Source: Bacteroidaceae bacterium (GTDB lineage: Bacteria > Bacteroidota > Bacteroidia > Bacteroidales > Bacteroidaceae). Taken from it: a DNA stretch of 64,000 nucleotides. This document shows positions 8,271-17,821 of this stretch, piece after piece. Made by a program: the position numbers and the translations under genes. Within the stretch, counting starts at the first letter, position 1. Each line of letters opens with the position of its first letter. Under the pieces are notes generated by a model that searched no databases, had not been told where the DNA came from, and saw only the letters and a program-made list of their open reading frames with translations. The stretch spans positions 24,391 through 88,390 of the forward strand of contig JAFYQK010000022.1 of assembly GCA_017547165.1 (NCBI GenBank), given 5' to 3'.

Positions 8271-9593
8271 ATGTTATCATTATCTGCTTTAGAAAGTTTT
8301 TTTAATATTACCACCGAGACTCCATCCGTTTGGGCCTGGATTGCCTTAGGAATGAGTGTCATATTGTTGTTGTGTAGTGGTTTGGCATCGGCTAGTGAGA
8401 TAGCTTTTTTCAGTCTCACACCTCAGCACTTAGCTGAAGTGAATGAGGAGCGCCGAAGTGCTGATTCATGTATTTTAGAGCTTCGCGAACGCGGCGATCG
8501 TCTCTTGGCTACTATATTGATAATGAATAATTTAGTAAATGTGGGAGTCATCATGCTGCTGAATTTCTTTTTCATGGATTGGTTGCATTTTGGAGAAGGT
8601 ACAGAGTGGGTCGAGTTTATTTTGCTAACAGTGCTGCTCACTTTCTTGTTGCTTCTTTTTGGAGAAATCATGCCAAAGATTTATAGTGCCCAGCATTCCT
8701 TGGCTTTTGCTCGTTTTGCTGCACCGATATTTTGTGTTATAGAGAAAGTGTTTTACCCGATATCATCTGTTTTGATGATGAGCAAGGCTTTCACCGACCG
8801 AATTGTCTCATACGAGACTGAATCTCTTACTGTTGACGACCTAGAGAAAGCAATGGAGCTTACCGACAAGCGTGAAATTGCGCAAGAGAGTCAGATGCTT
8901 CAGGGCATAATCAGATTTGGTGGAGAGATGGCAAGTGAGGTGATGACTCCCCGCGTGGATATTGTTGACCTTGATATAAAGACTCCCTTTCCGGAGGTAA
9001 TAAAGTGTATTGTGGAGAATAATTATAGCCGAATTCCTGTATACCAAGGTTCTACGGATAACATACAAGGTGTGTTGTATATCAAGGATCTGTTGCCTCA
9101 TCTACAAAAACCGGCAAACTTCAAATGGCAGAATCTTATCCGACCTCCTTATTTTGTGCCAGAAACAAAGATGATAGACGATCTTTTGCGTGATTTCCAG
9201 CAGAACAAGGTGCATATCGCCATTGTTGTTGACGAGTTTGGAGGTACTTCCGGCATTGTCACCATGGAGGATATCATTGAGGAGATTGTGGGAGAGATAG
9301 ATGATGAGTATGATGATGAGGAGAAAACATACCATCGTCTCAACCAAAATACCTATGTCTTCCAGGCTAAAACTCTGCTGACTGATTTTTATCGTATAAC
9401 TGGGTTGGATGATGAGTTCTTTGCTGATGTTGAGGGAGACGCAGACACTCTTGCAGGTCTCTTGCTTGAATTAAAAGGTGAATTCCCTGCATTGCACGAA
9501 CGCATAACCTACGGCAACCTCACATTTGAGGTTATGGAGATGGACGAACGACGTATAGTATCAATAAAAGTAATTAATAGTAAGAGCAAGTGA
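8271..9593 (+). CDS. gldE: CNNM/HlyC-CorC family protein, gliding-associated GldE type
   Basis: A membrane protein of about 440 residues. The ATG at 8271 ([19 protein letters not shown]) is preferred to the ORF's upstream start, which would add a short unconserved piece. The DUF21/CNNM domain has several membrane helices ([53 protein letters not shown]). A CBS pair follows ([12 protein letters not shown]...[22 protein letters not shown], then [29 protein letters not shown]), and a CorC_HlyC domain ends the protein. Related proteins move or sense Mg or Co. The ssb-gldE order is a Bacteroidetes signature; in non-gliding relatives the gliding name is historical only. Confidence 0.88.
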   Translation: MLSLSALESFFNITTETPSVWAWIALGMSVILLLCSGLASASEIAFFSLTPQHLAEVNEERRSADSCILELRERGDRLLATILIMNNLVNVGVIMLLNFFFMDWLHFGEGTEWVEFILLTVLLTFLLLLFGEIMPKIYSAQHSLAFARFAAPIFCVIEKVFYPISSVLMMSKAFTDRIVSYETESLTVDDLEKAMELTDKREIAQESQMLQGIIRFGGEMASEVMTPRVDIVDLDIKTPFPEVIKCIVENNYSRIPVYQGSTDNIQGVLYIKDLLPHLQKPANFKWQNLIRPPYFVPETKMIDDLLRDFQQNKVHIAIVVDEFGGTSGIVTMEDIIEEIVGEIDDEYDDEEKTYHRLNQNTYVFQAKTLLTDFYRITGLDDEFFADVEGDADTLAGLLLELKGEFPALHERITYGNLTFEVMEMDERRIVSIKVINSKSK

Positions 9594-9647
9594 TTTTTCA
9601 GTCTCTTTTTGTTATATAAAAATAAAATAACCTTAAATTTATCACTT

Positions 9648-10292
9648 ATGAACAAGAAATTAGAAATTATTCCAACTATTTTAGATGGTGTTCAGATTGG
9701 ACTAAAAAATTTCCCATCGTTGATTGTGGCATCTGTGCTGTATGTGCTGACCCTCTGGATTCCATACATTAATGTAGGCACAACTATTGCCATGCAAACA
9801 GTTCCTGGCCGTTTGGCAAAGGGTGAGATTATATCACCAGTTTTTATTTTTGATTCTACCTACCGTGAGGATTTCAGTGCTTACTTCCTACTTGGTGGCT
9901 TTATGTATATATCAATACTTATGGGCCTGTTTTTTGGTATCATCCCAGGTATTGTAATTGCCATATCCCTGCAATTTTCAACAATGATTCTCATTGACGA
10001 TAAAACTACACCGCTTGAAGCTATGAGATTAAGTAATATGGCAACCAAAGGTAACAAATGGACAATCTTCTTTACAATGTTATTGTTTATTGTTGTTTTT
10101 TACGTTGGCTTTGGCATAATAACCTGGGTTACAAGTATTTTTGATTCGGGCGTATTTACTTTTATTGTGCTTATGTTATGCAGTTCTCTGCTGATTCCAT
10201 TTTCTCTTGGCATAAATGCGGTGATCTATCGCGAATTGTACCTTAACAATAAAGAGAATTTGACTAAAATCAGACTAGTTAAATATACCTAA
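9648..10292 (+). CDS. Integral membrane protein, unknown function
   Basis: A 214-residue protein starting at the ATG 9648 (MNKKLEIIPTILDGVQIGLK); the upstream in-frame start is less likely as it lacks the conserved-looking opening. It has about five hydrophobic stretches: FPSLIVASVLYVLTLWIPYI, LGGFMYISILMGLFFGIIPG, VIAISLQFSTMILI, WTIFFTMLLFIVVFYVGFGI and VFTFIVLMLCSSLLIPFS. The pattern of a short charged N-terminus, GIIPGIV and MILIDDKTTPLEAM resembles DUF975/DUF4013-type bacterial membrane proteins, but no function follows. It is downstream of gldE (54 bases) and ends in a shared terminator. Confidence 0.75.
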   Translation: MNKKLEIIPTILDGVQIGLKNFPSLIVASVLYVLTLWIPYINVGTTIAMQTVPGRLAKGEIISPVFIFDSTYREDFSAYFLLGGFMYISILMGLFFGIIPGIVIAISLQFSTMILIDDKTTPLEAMRLSNMATKGNKWTIFFTMLLFIVVFYVGFGIITWVTSIFDSGVFTFIVLMLCSSLLIPFSLGINAVIYRELYLNNKENLTKIRLVKYT

Positions 10293-10376
10293 TATTAGAT
10301 TTGTAAAGATTTTTGTCTGACTGCAATAATTTTTAAATGTCTTAAAAGGGATTTATGAGTTAGAATGGTGTTTAAG

Positions 10377-10408
10377 AAAAAAGGAAGAACAATTGTTCTT
10401 CCTTTTTT
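10377..10408. terminator. Bidirectional terminator between convergent genes
   Basis: A perfect 20-base palindrome (GGAAGAACAATTGTTCTTCC, 10383-10402) is flanked by A6 and T6, so it can end transcripts from both sides: the gldE-side membrane protein and the DedA gene, whose stop is at 10413. Confidence 0.88.
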
Positions 10409-10412
10409 GTTG

Positions 10413-11273
10413 TTATTTGTTCTTTTTCCCTCCTTTGCAACCTTTGTAGATGAGGAATCCTATTATGAACGCGGCGAGGGTTACGAAGGCATAACCGATG
10501 ATGGAACTGTGTTGCTTCACAGCATTCATTACAGTTTCTTCGCTGTCCATGCCAGGAATCTTTGACATCCAATAGCCCAGGATTGCCAGGATGATGTTCC
10601 AAGCACCAGCACCAAGGGTGGTGAAAAGGAGGAAGCGGCTCAAACTCATGCGGGCGAGACCAGCTGGAATGGAGATGAGTTGGCGAACAGCTGGTACCAG
10701 TCGACCGATTATGGTAGAAATAGCTCCGTGTTTGTCGAAATATTCTTCTGCATATTTTACTTTATCTTCATCAATTAGACACATATGTCCCAAACGGCTG
10801 TTTGCAAATTTGTATACAATAGGACGGCCGAACCAAAGGGCAAGAAAGTAATTAAACAAGGCACCGATAATAGCGCCTAATGTTGCGAAAAGGACAACAA
10901 GAAGGATATTCATTTCTCCTGTGACAGTTGCTTTCCATGCAGCAGGTGGTACAACTGCTTCAGAGGGAAAGGGAATAAACGAACTTTCTATAGCCATGAA
11001 AAGTGTTACCGTACCATAGTTGAGGTGTTCGAGACAGAATTGGGTGAGTTTCTCTATTGTGCTGGCCTCTTCTGTTTTCTCTTCCTGTTGTGATAAGGCC
11101 AGATTGTTTGCTTCTGTTATAGTAGAATCAATGTAATCTCCTAATAATTCTTCATTTGATGTGGAGATTTCTGTTGCTGGCACTAATCTGGTTGCAGAAA
11201 TAGTATCTTGTGCCACCATTGGCACTATGGTTAACGTGAGAGCCAATAGTGTAGTGTAGATGGTTTTCTTCAT
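10413..11273 (-). CDS. DedA/SNARE-associated family membrane protein with a secreted N-terminal extension
   Basis: A 286-residue protein. The C-terminal 190 residues are a DedA domain: YGTVTLFMAIESSFIPFPSE with the conserved E and FIPFPSE, a re-entrant segment, FDKHGAISTIIGRLVPAVRQ (the G.[RH]..P.VR motif), and ending helices. DedA proteins are linked to undecaprenyl-phosphate or lipid flipping across the inner membrane. What is unusual is the start: MKKTIYTTLLALTLTIVPMVAQDT looks like a cleavable signal peptide followed by about 50 polar Glu/Ser/Thr-rich residues before the DedA core. The usual family length is 200-220. It is convergent with the gldE unit. Confidence 0.85.
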   Translation of the reverse strand: MKKTIYTTLLALTLTIVPMVAQDTISATRLVPATEISTSNEELLGDYIDSTITEANNLALSQQEEKTEEASTIEKLTQFCLEHLNYGTVTLFMAIESSFIPFPSEAVVPPAAWKATVTGEMNILLVVLFATLGAIIGALFNYFLALWFGRPIVYKFANSRLGHMCLIDEDKVKYAEEYFDKHGAISTIIGRLVPAVRQLISIPAGLARMSLSRFLLFTTLGAGAWNIILAILGYWMSKIPGMDSEETVMNAVKQHSSIIGYAFVTLAAFIIGFLIYKGCKGGKKNK

Positions 11274-11318
11274 ATTTGTATGTTTGAAGTTTATTGATAT
11301 GCTTTTTTTTAACGTGAT

Positions 11319-12170
11319 TCAATAGTGTTTTTTCATGAATGTTTTTTTACGGGTAAACCTCCACCTGATATAGTCGTGCAAGTCTATTAAGGTATATAAG
11401 ATTGACCCAAAATGAATTGTGCAAATGCAATGTGTTAGATATGTCAGGTGACGTTTGAATTGGTTTGGCAGATGCTTACGTGTCTCAACATCAAACAAGC
11501 GCATTTGTTTCCAATTGTATAGGTTTTCTATAGGACTTTCAAATGGAAACAGTTTCTTTTCGTAGATAAGTGTAGTGTTTTGACTCGTGGCTGTAATGGC
11601 CGTAAATATGTCAAGGGTTCCCGTTTTTAGGGCTAAATGTTCAAATGGAGAAATATGGGTTAGAAATTTATTTTTATTGAGCCCAATAACATTACTGTCA
11701 ACGCTATACAACTGATGCTTGTGTGCTTGTTGAAGGTGTAATTTCTTACGCCAAGCTTCGTGTCGGGTGTATAACGAGTTAAGAAATCCTTTAGTTTTTT
11801 CTCTAATTACAGGTATAAGAATGATATCGCTATCGGGACGCCATCGTTTTTCTATATCTGCTATCCACTCATTGTTTGGCACAATCATTCCAGCACCGAT
11901 TATTATTACGCGATCAGTGTTGGCTGTACGTACTCCGAGGTGTAGGGCTAAACGTTCGCGACTGATGTCTTTAGCACTTTTAGGCAATGAAATATGTCTT
12001 AAATGTCGGTGCTCCGCTTCTAGTGCATTTAGAATTTCAATTGTGTTGTCCTCGCTGTTCATATCTACAACAACTACTTCATAATCCGTGCATTGTTGTG
12101 ATAACAAAAACGGAAGGTTACGCGATAGCTTTTCTTCTTCTTCGTGTGCGATAATAAGTATTGTGACCAT
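11319..12170 (-). CDS. Family 2 glycosyltransferase-like protein
   Basis: A 283-residue GT-A type protein. MVTILIIAHEEEEKLSRNLPFLLSQ and YEVVVVDMNSEDNTIEIL are the standard nucleotide-sugar binding start of GT2. The usual DXD motif that binds the metal is expected in the strand VIIIGAGMIVPNNEWI but no acidic pair is present there, so catalysis by the normal route is doubtful or the metal site differs. A hydrophobic segment near the C-terminus (LTHCICTIHFGSILYTLIDL) may anchor it to the membrane. It follows lysA by 47 bases on the same strand. Substrate unknown. Confidence 0.75.
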   Translation of the reverse strand: MVTILIIAHEEEEKLSRNLPFLLSQQCTDYEVVVVDMNSEDNTIEILNALEAEHRHLRHISLPKSAKDISRERLALHLGVRTANTDRVIIIGAGMIVPNNEWIADIEKRWRPDSDIILIPVIREKTKGFLNSLYTRHEAWRKKLHLQQAHKHQLYSVDSNVIGLNKNKFLTHISPFEHLALKTGTLDIFTAITATSQNTTLIYEKKLFPFESPIENLYNWKQMRLFDVETRKHLPNQFKRHLTYLTHCICTIHFGSILYTLIDLHDYIRWRFTRKKTFMKKHY

Positions 12171-12217
12171 GAACAGAGACCTTTTCTGTGATTGCTTTGT
12201 CAGTTATTTCAATAGAT

Positions 12218-13381
12218 TTATAGTAAATCTTCTGTTGTATAACCATGTGGTAATCTACGACAATTGTAGCACGACGCCATAATTTCTCCATAGGCTCCTG
12301 CAGAGCGGAAGGCTATCATGTCGCCTCGTTTAGTACGCGGCATGCCATAGTTCTTAATGAAGACATCACTGCTTTCGCAAATTGGTCCCACAACATCGTA
12401 TGTGACAAAGTCAGTGGTGTTCTCTGCCGTTAGATTGTCAATCTGATGGTAGGCACCATAGAGGGCAGGACGGATGAGATCAGTCATTCCGGCATCCACA
12501 ATGCAGAAGTTCTTAATGGGGTTACTCTTTATATATAAAACGCGCGAGAGAAGTGTTCCGCATTGTGCCATAATAGCACGTCCAAGCTCAAAGTGCAACT
12601 GTTGACCTGGGCGGAGTTTAAGGTGTTTGCGGTAGGTGTTGAAATATGAATGGAAATCCGGTATGGGATTGGCGTCTGGCTGCTCATAGTCAATACCAAG
12701 ACCACCACCCACGTTGATGTCGCTGGCAATTGGAAAACCCTGCGAATCCAACCGGTCCTGAATATCGTTGATGCGTCGCGAGAGTGCAACGAAATCGTCC
12801 ATTTCAAGGATTTGACTGCCTATGTGGAAATGAAGGCCAATAAATTTAACACCTTTCATTTCTGATGCGAGTTTGATGATATGTTCCATATCCTGCATGT
12901 CTATACCGAATTTGTTCTCGGCCAATCCAGTTGTAATATTGGCATGTGTGTGTGCACCAACATTGGGATTGATTCTTAGGGCTATGCGGGCAGTTTTTCC
13001 ATTCTCGACAGCAAGTTGGTTAATGATCTCCAGTTCTGGAATGCTTTCTACATTGAAGGCAAAAATGTTGTTTTTCAAACCTAACATAATCTCGGAGTCA
13101 CTTTTGCCCACACCTGCATAAACTATCTTTTTTGCAGGAAATCCAGCGGACAATGCAGCTTCGATTTCACCTCCGCTTACACAATCCGCACCAAATCCTT
13201 CTTGTGCAATTATGGAGAGAATTTTTGGATTGGCGCATGCTTTTACAGCATAGTGTACATGCATATTTTCTGAAATACTCTCACGGATACATTTAAGAGT
13301 CTCTCTCAAGAGTTTTGTGTCATAATAGTAGAATGGGGTGGATAGTTTTTGAAACTTATCTAAAGGGAACATATTAAACAT
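12218..13381 (-). CDS. lysA: Diaminopimelate decarboxylase
   Basis: The PLP enzyme that converts meso-diaminopimelate to L-lysine, the last step of lysine synthesis. The start is taken at the ATG 13381 (MFNMFPLDKFQKLSTPFYYY); the longer frame would begin with TTG and add an unconserved piece, and ATG 13372 is also possible. PLP lysine is in HVHYAVKACANPKIL; HFHIGSQI, GGGLGIDYEQP, and the substrate-binding CESSDVF motif follow. The length (387) fits the family. It lies 95 bases after lysC, the first enzyme of the same pathway, so the two are probably expressed together. Confidence 0.95.
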   Translation of the reverse strand: MFNMFPLDKFQKLSTPFYYYDTKLLRETLKCIRESISENMHVHYAVKACANPKILSIIAQEGFGADCVSGGEIEAALSAGFPAKKIVYAGVGKSDSEIMLGLKNNIFAFNVESIPELEIINQLAVENGKTARIALRINPNVGAHTHANITTGLAENKFGIDMQDMEHIIKLASEMKGVKFIGLHFHIGSQILEMDDFVALSRRINDIQDRLDSQGFPIASDINVGGGLGIDYEQPDANPIPDFHSYFNTYRKHLKLRPGQQLHFELGRAIMAQCGTLLSRVLYIKSNPIKNFCIVDAGMTDLIRPALYGAYHQIDNLTAENTTDFVTYDVVGPICESSDVFIKNYGMPRTKRGDMIAFRSAGAYGEIMASCYNCRRLPHGYTTEDLL

Positions 13382-13476
13382 TTGTTCAAGGTGTGCAACA
13401 ATTGCTTTTGTCAATTGGTTATAAATATCGGCGCCACAATCATTATATGTATAATGTGTGCCACCGAATGATATAT

Positions 13477-14793
13477 TTATCCGAATAGAGTTTTTTGAAG
13501 GGCCTGAAGTGTGCGTTGTTTATCTTCTGCTTTAACAAGGAATGAAATGTTGTGGTTGCTTCCTCCATACGAAATCATTCGTACTGGTATTTCGCGCAAA
13601 GCATCGCATGCAATACTCTCAAAACCACAGTTTTCAGGGCGAAGATCTCCGACAACACAAATAATGCACATGTTCTCTTCAACCGAAACTGTACCGTACT
13701 TTTTCAACTCAGAGATAATGTCTGCTAAATGAGAAGTATTGTCAATTGTAAGACTCACTCCAACTTCGCTGGTGCATATCATGTCAATACTTGTGCGATA
13801 GGTTTCGAAAATTTCGAACACTTTGCGAAGGAAACCATAGGCAAGAAGCATGCGTGAGGAGTTTATACGGATGCAGGTGTTACCGTCACGTGCGGCAACG
13901 GCCTTGATTTTGCCTTCGAAGAAATCATTGTTGATAAGTGTGCCTGGTGCTTGAGGATCCATAGTGTTAAGTAATCTTACAGGTACGCCAGAGAATTTAG
14001 CGGGTTGAATGCAAGTGGGGTGCAATATTTTTGCGCCAAAATATGCCAATTCTGCAGCCTCAGCAAAATGTAACTGATGTACAGGTTGTGTTCCTTCAAC
14101 ATAACGAGGGTCATTGTTGTGCATGCCATCAATATCAGTCCAAATCTGTATCTCATCAGCTTGGAGAGCTGCACCTATGAGGCATGCTGTATAGTCAGAA
14201 CCACCGCGAAGAAGATTGTCTACCTCGCCATATGCGTTTCGGCAGATAAATCCTTGTGTGATGTAAATCTGATAACCACTATTTTCAGTCATGTAATTGT
14301 TACACTTTTCTGTGATATAGTGAAAATCAGGTTCCGCATTCTTATCGGTGCGAATCATTTCAAGCGCAGGCAGAAGAATTGTGTTGATACCACATTCAAG
14401 TAGATAGTTGGTGACCATATTTGTGGACATGATCTCACCTTCTGCAAGGATTACCTTTTCTTCAAATGAAGTAAAGTGAATCTTAGTGAAACTTCTTAAA
14501 TAGCGGAATTGCTCCTTTAGGAATGTTCGTGTTTTTTCGCGCCACTCCTCTGTTTGATAGAGTTCTTCAATATGAGCCATATATTTGCGCTCCAGTTGGT
14601 TGATGATGGTGCTTGCACCTTCGGGGTTCTTCTTGTAGAGATAATCAGAAATTTCTACCAGCGAATTTGTTGTTCCGCTCATTGCAGAGAGTACGACGAT
14701 TTTTTGTTCCTTGTCTGCAGTGATAAGGCTACATACACTTTTCATTCTTTCTGGTGAACCAACACTTGTTCCACCGAATTTTAGTACTTTCAT
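13477..14793 (-). CDS. lysC: Aspartokinase
   Basis: A 438-residue monofunctional aspartate kinase, the first committed step towards lysine, threonine and methionine. MKVLKFGGTSVGSPERM is the family signature; LRGGSDYTACLIGAAL and WTDIDGMHNNDPRYV mark the nucleotide and aspartate sites. Two ACT domains end the protein (TCIRINSSRMLLAYGFLRKVFEIF and VSVEENMCIICVVGDL), which in relatives bind lysine or threonine for feedback control. There is no fused homoserine dehydrogenase. It precedes lysA and follows the FtsE-like gene on the same strand. Confidence 0.95.
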   Translation of the reverse strand: MKVLKFGGTSVGSPERMKSVCSLITADKEQKIVVLSAMSGTTNSLVEISDYLYKKNPEGASTIINQLERKYMAHIEELYQTEEWREKTRTFLKEQFRYLRSFTKIHFTSFEEKVILAEGEIMSTNMVTNYLLECGINTILLPALEMIRTDKNAEPDFHYITEKCNNYMTENSGYQIYITQGFICRNAYGEVDNLLRGGSDYTACLIGAALQADEIQIWTDIDGMHNNDPRYVEGTQPVHQLHFAEAAELAYFGAKILHPTCIQPAKFSGVPVRLLNTMDPQAPGTLINNDFFEGKIKAVAARDGNTCIRINSSRMLLAYGFLRKVFEIFETYRTSIDMICTSEVGVSLTIDNTSHLADIISELKKYGTVSVEENMCIICVVGDLRPENCGFESIACDALREIPVRMISYGGSNHNISFLVKAEDKQRTLQALQKTLFG

Positions 14794-14875
14794 GTCTGTT
14801 ATATTTATTAGTTATTATTTGCGATATTTAAAGATAAGTGTTTTTCTTTTATCCACACAATTATGAATTATCCTC

Positions 14876-15616
14876 TTAGCTAATGAGAGATTCTGGATTA
14901 ATTTCACCATTGGCATCTAATTGTATATCAATATCAATGGGGGCTATGATAGAATGTTTCTTAGTTATAGTCTCATTTTCGCATACATATATGGTGCCGG
15001 GGAAAATTTCTGGCCAATGTGTGTTGTGTGTTGATGTAATAACAGCACAACCAGTTCGTTCTCTCAAGTCGTTTAGCAATGTCATTACATGCTGGCCACT
15101 TTCGTTATCTAATTGTCCCGTTGGTTCATCTGCAAGAATAAGTTCGGGATGATTGAGAACAGCCCTGGCAATACAGATACATTGTTTTTGACCACCTGAA
15201 AGTTCGTGGGGATAACAGTTTTTCTTGTCATTTAGTTTTACCCACTCCAACACTTCGTTAATACGTTCTTTTCGTAAATCCTTTTTATCCCAATCTGTTG
15301 CTCTGAGTACAAAATCAAGATTGTCATATATTGTGCGATCTGGAAGAAGTCGTAGTTCTTGGTGCACAATCCCAATACGGCGACGAAGATATTGTAAACG
15401 ATTATTATTTATGCGTTTGATATCTTTGTCAAGAACTATTGCTTTTCCATTGTAGATAGGTGTATTACCGTAAAGACTCGAGAGCAATGTGCTTTTGCCA
15501 CTTCCAACCAGACCTGTAAGATATACCATTTCACCTGCATGTATCTGCATATTTATGTTTGATAAAATGGTACGATCATCATGTTTCAGATGTACATTTG
15601 TATAGTTGACAAGCAT
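14876..15616 (-). CDS. ftsE: ABC ATPase, FtsE-like
   Basis: A 246-residue ABC ATPase. Walker A is GLVGSGKST, the signature is LSGGQKQCICIARA, Walker B is LILADEPTGQLD, and the His switch is in ITSTHN. The PTGQLD and the loop RRRIGIVHQELRLLPDRTIYDNL match FtsE, the ATPase of the FtsEX divisome complex that drives septal peptidoglycan hydrolysis. No ftsX follows; in Bacteroidales the ftsX gene is normally elsewhere. A C-terminal extension of about 20 residues is present. Its gene lies 83 bases before lysC. A lipoprotein-export (LolD-like) role is a less likely alternative. Confidence 0.82.
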   Translation of the reverse strand: MLVNYTNVHLKHDDRTILSNINMQIHAGEMVYLTGLVGSGKSTLLSSLYGNTPIYNGKAIVLDKDIKRINNNRLQYLRRRIGIVHQELRLLPDRTIYDNLDFVLRATDWDKKDLRKERINEVLEWVKLNDKKNCYPHELSGGQKQCICIARAVLNHPELILADEPTGQLDNESGQHVMTLLNDLRERTGCAVITSTHNTHWPEIFPGTIYVCENETITKKHSIIAPIDIDIQLDANGEINPESLIS

Positions 15617-15647
15617 ATTAAGTTCGTATTTGAATATTTAGGGGAAG

Positions 15648-16298
15648 TTAGTGTTTTTTCCAATTGGGGTTGTGTCTTGTGGCCAATTCCTCTGCCATCT
15701 GTTCTATTCGCAGACCCTTGCTGGTCATGAGCACGATAAGGTGATAGAGCATGTCGGAACCTTCATAAATCATACGTTCGTCGGTACCGTTTATCGCTTC
15801 AATAACCAGTTCCAGAGCTTCTTCGCCAACCTTCTGTGCCATACGGTTTAGACCGTCCTTGAAGAGCGATGTGGTATACGAACCTTCGGGCATTAGACGG
15901 TGGCGCTCCTCGATGAAGTCCTGCAACTGGCTCAGGAATAGCAGAGGGTTACCTTCGTTAGAAGAACCATTGTCAGATGCTTCGGGTATCTCGTTATTCT
16001 CACCCCAGCATGTTTCGGTGCCCGTATGGCAAACTGGTCCTACGGGGTGCACACGGATGAGCAGGGTATCCTGATCGCAATCGTTCTTGATGTCAACTAC
16101 ATTAAGAAAGTTTCCGCTTGTCTCGCCTTTTGTCCATATGGTCTGGCGAGAACGGCTCCAAAAGGTCACCTTGCCAGTCTGTACGGTGATGTCGTAGGCC
16201 TCCTTGTTCATATAGCCGAGCATCAGCACCTGTCGTGTGTCGGCATCCTGTATGATGGCGGGGATAAGCCCGTTCATCTTGTCGAAATTTATATCCAT
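15648..16298 (-). CDS. hisIE: Bifunctional phosphoribosyl-AMP cyclohydrolase / phosphoribosyl-ATP pyrophosphatase
   Basis: A 216-residue fusion of HisI and HisE, steps 2 and 3 of histidine synthesis. HisI covers about residues 1-110: LIPAIIQDADTRQVLMLGYM, FWSRSRQTIWTKGETSGN, CDQDTLLIRVHPVGPVCHTG with the metal cysteines and aspartates. HisE covers about 120-216: LQDFIEERHRLMPEGSYTTSLF and KVGEEALELVIEAI. It is the last his gene here, after hisH-hisA-hisF, with a 63-base gap from hisF. Confidence 0.96.
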   Translation of the reverse strand: MDINFDKMNGLIPAIIQDADTRQVLMLGYMNKEAYDITVQTGKVTFWSRSRQTIWTKGETSGNFLNVVDIKNDCDQDTLLIRVHPVGPVCHTGTETCWGENNEIPEASDNGSSNEGNPLLFLSQLQDFIEERHRLMPEGSYTTSLFKDGLNRMAQKVGEEALELVIEAINGTDERMIYEGSDMLYHLIVLMTSKGLRIEQMAEELATRHNPNWKKH

Positions 16299-16361
16299 TG
16301 GTATTTAGTTTTTCCGGTAATGGTTGGTATAATTAGATTAAATGCTATAATTTTTAGGTCA

Positions 16362-17117
16362 TCATATCCTGATGGAGATGTTCTCGTCCTTCAGGTATTG
16401 TTTAAGTTCGGGTATGCCTATCTCGCCAAAGTGGAACACGCTGGCCGCCAATGCTGCATCGGCATGTCCCTGGGTAAAGGCTTCGCGGAAGTGAGTCATC
16501 TTGCCAGCTCCTCCGCTTGCTATGATGGGAATTGACAGATGATCGGCCAGTTGTGCTAATGCCTCGTTGGCAAAGCCCAGCTTCACACCGTCGTGGTCCA
16601 TCGAGGTGAATAGTATCTCACCAGCGCCACGCTCCTGTGCTTCGTGAGCCCAATCGAAAAGTCCCAACTCCTGGCGCTGGCGACCGCCTTTGGTGTAGCA
16701 ATGCCATCCGTCTGCATCATTGCGTGCATCGATAGCGCATACTATCACCTGCGAACCAAAATGCATGGCAATCTCATCTATCAGCGATGGGTTGTATATG
16801 GCAGCCGAGTTGATGCTTACTTTATCGGCTCCGGCACTAAGCAGACGTTCCACATCATGAATTTCTTGTATACCGCCTCCCACGGTGAAGGGTATGTTTA
16901 TCTCCGCGGCCACACGACTCACCATGTCGGTGAAGGTCTTGCGCCCCTCGAAACTGGCCGTGATGTCCAAGAAGCACAACTCGTCGGCACCGTTCTCGCT
17001 ATATGCCTTACCCAATTCTACTGGATCACCGGCAGTGCGCAGGTTGACGAAGTTTGTGCCCTTTACTGTCATTCCGTCCTTGACATCAAGGCAAGGGATA
17101 ATTCTTTTGGCTAACAT
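16362..17117 (-). CDS. hisF: Imidazole glycerol phosphate synthase, cyclase subunit
   Basis: A 251-residue TIM barrel. The catalytic aspartates are in [16 protein letters not shown] (Asp11) and VCAIDARND (about Asp130). The phosphate loops GGGIQ and SGGAG are present. HisF uses ammonia made by HisH to form imidazole glycerol phosphate and AICAR. Its start overlaps the hisA stop by 7 bases, so translation is likely coupled. Confidence 0.97.
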   Translation of the reverse strand: MLAKRIIPCLDVKDGMTVKGTNFVNLRTAGDPVELGKAYSENGADELCFLDITASFEGRKTFTDMVSRVAAEINIPFTVGGGIQEIHDVERLLSAGADKVSINSAAIYNPSLIDEIAMHFGSQVIVCAIDARNDADGWHCYTKGGRQRQELGLFDWAHEAQERGAGEILFTSMDHDGVKLGFANEALAQLADHLSIPIIASGGAGKMTHFREAFTQGHADAALAASVFHFGEIGIPELKQYLKDENISIRI

Positions 17118-17821
17118 AATTCGTTTATATCAATTCGACCTTCGTAGTATGCTTTGCCGAAGATTACTGCAGGGATACCATTGTTGTCCAGTTGTTTTAT
17201 ATCCTCGTTGCATGACACACCTCCTGATGCAATCAGGTGTAGGGTGGGGTATTGTGTCATCACTTTGGTGTATAGTTCTGTAGCAGGGCCTTGTAGTGTG
17301 CCATCCTTACTTATCTCTGTGCAGAGGACGTTGCTGACGCCAGCCTTGACATATTTCTCAAGGAAAGGTAGAAGTTCTTCTGTAGAATCCTCCTTCCATC
17401 CGTTGATGCTCACCATTCCATTCCTGACATCTGCACCAAGGATGATGCGTTCAGCACCATATTTTTTCAGCCACGCGAGGAACATCTCAGGATGTGTCAC
17501 CGCCACGCTGCCTATGGTCACCATGTGCGCACCTGCCGCAAAAGCCTTTTCGATATCTTTTTCCGACTTGATGCCTCCGCCAAAGTCCACGATGAGGTTG
17601 GTCTCCTGTGTGATGGCCCTCAGCACTGTGTCGTTAACAATGTGTTTGCTTTTGGCTCCGTCGAGATCCACTATGTGCAGACGTTTGAAACCGAGACGCT
17701 CAAATTCCTTAGCTTGGAGCACAGGGTCTTCGTTGTAGATGGTTTTCTGGTCGTAGTCACCTTTTGTGAGTCGTACGCACTTTCCATCGATGAGATCAAT
17801 AGCAGGTATGAGTTCTATCAT
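17111..17821 (-). CDS. hisA: ProFAR isomerase
   Basis: A 236-residue TIM-barrel isomerase of histidine synthesis, related to His[23 protein letters not shown] holds the catalytic Asp (AIDL); GGGIKSEKD and the second catalytic Asp in ILGADVRNG are seen; [10 protein letters not shown] closes the phosphate site. It overlaps hisH by 4 bases and hisF by 7, a tight operon. Confidence 0.97.
   Translation of the reverse strand: MIELIPAIDLIDGKCVRLTKGDYDQKTIYNEDPVLQAKEFERLGFKRLHIVDLDGAKSKHIVNDTVLRAITQETNLIVDFGGGIKSEKDIEKAFAAGAHMVTIGSVAVTHPEMFLAWLKKYGAERIILGADVRNGMVSINGWKEDSTEELLPFLEKYVKAGVSNVLCTEISKDGTLQGPATELYTKVMTQYPTLHLIASGGVSCNEDIKQLDNNGIPAVIFGKAYYEGRIDINELC

Noticed and set aside
13477-14793. Lysine riboswitch before lysC
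   Set aside because: The gap to the upstream gene is 83 bases, too short for the large lysine aptamer, and no conserved core was seen.
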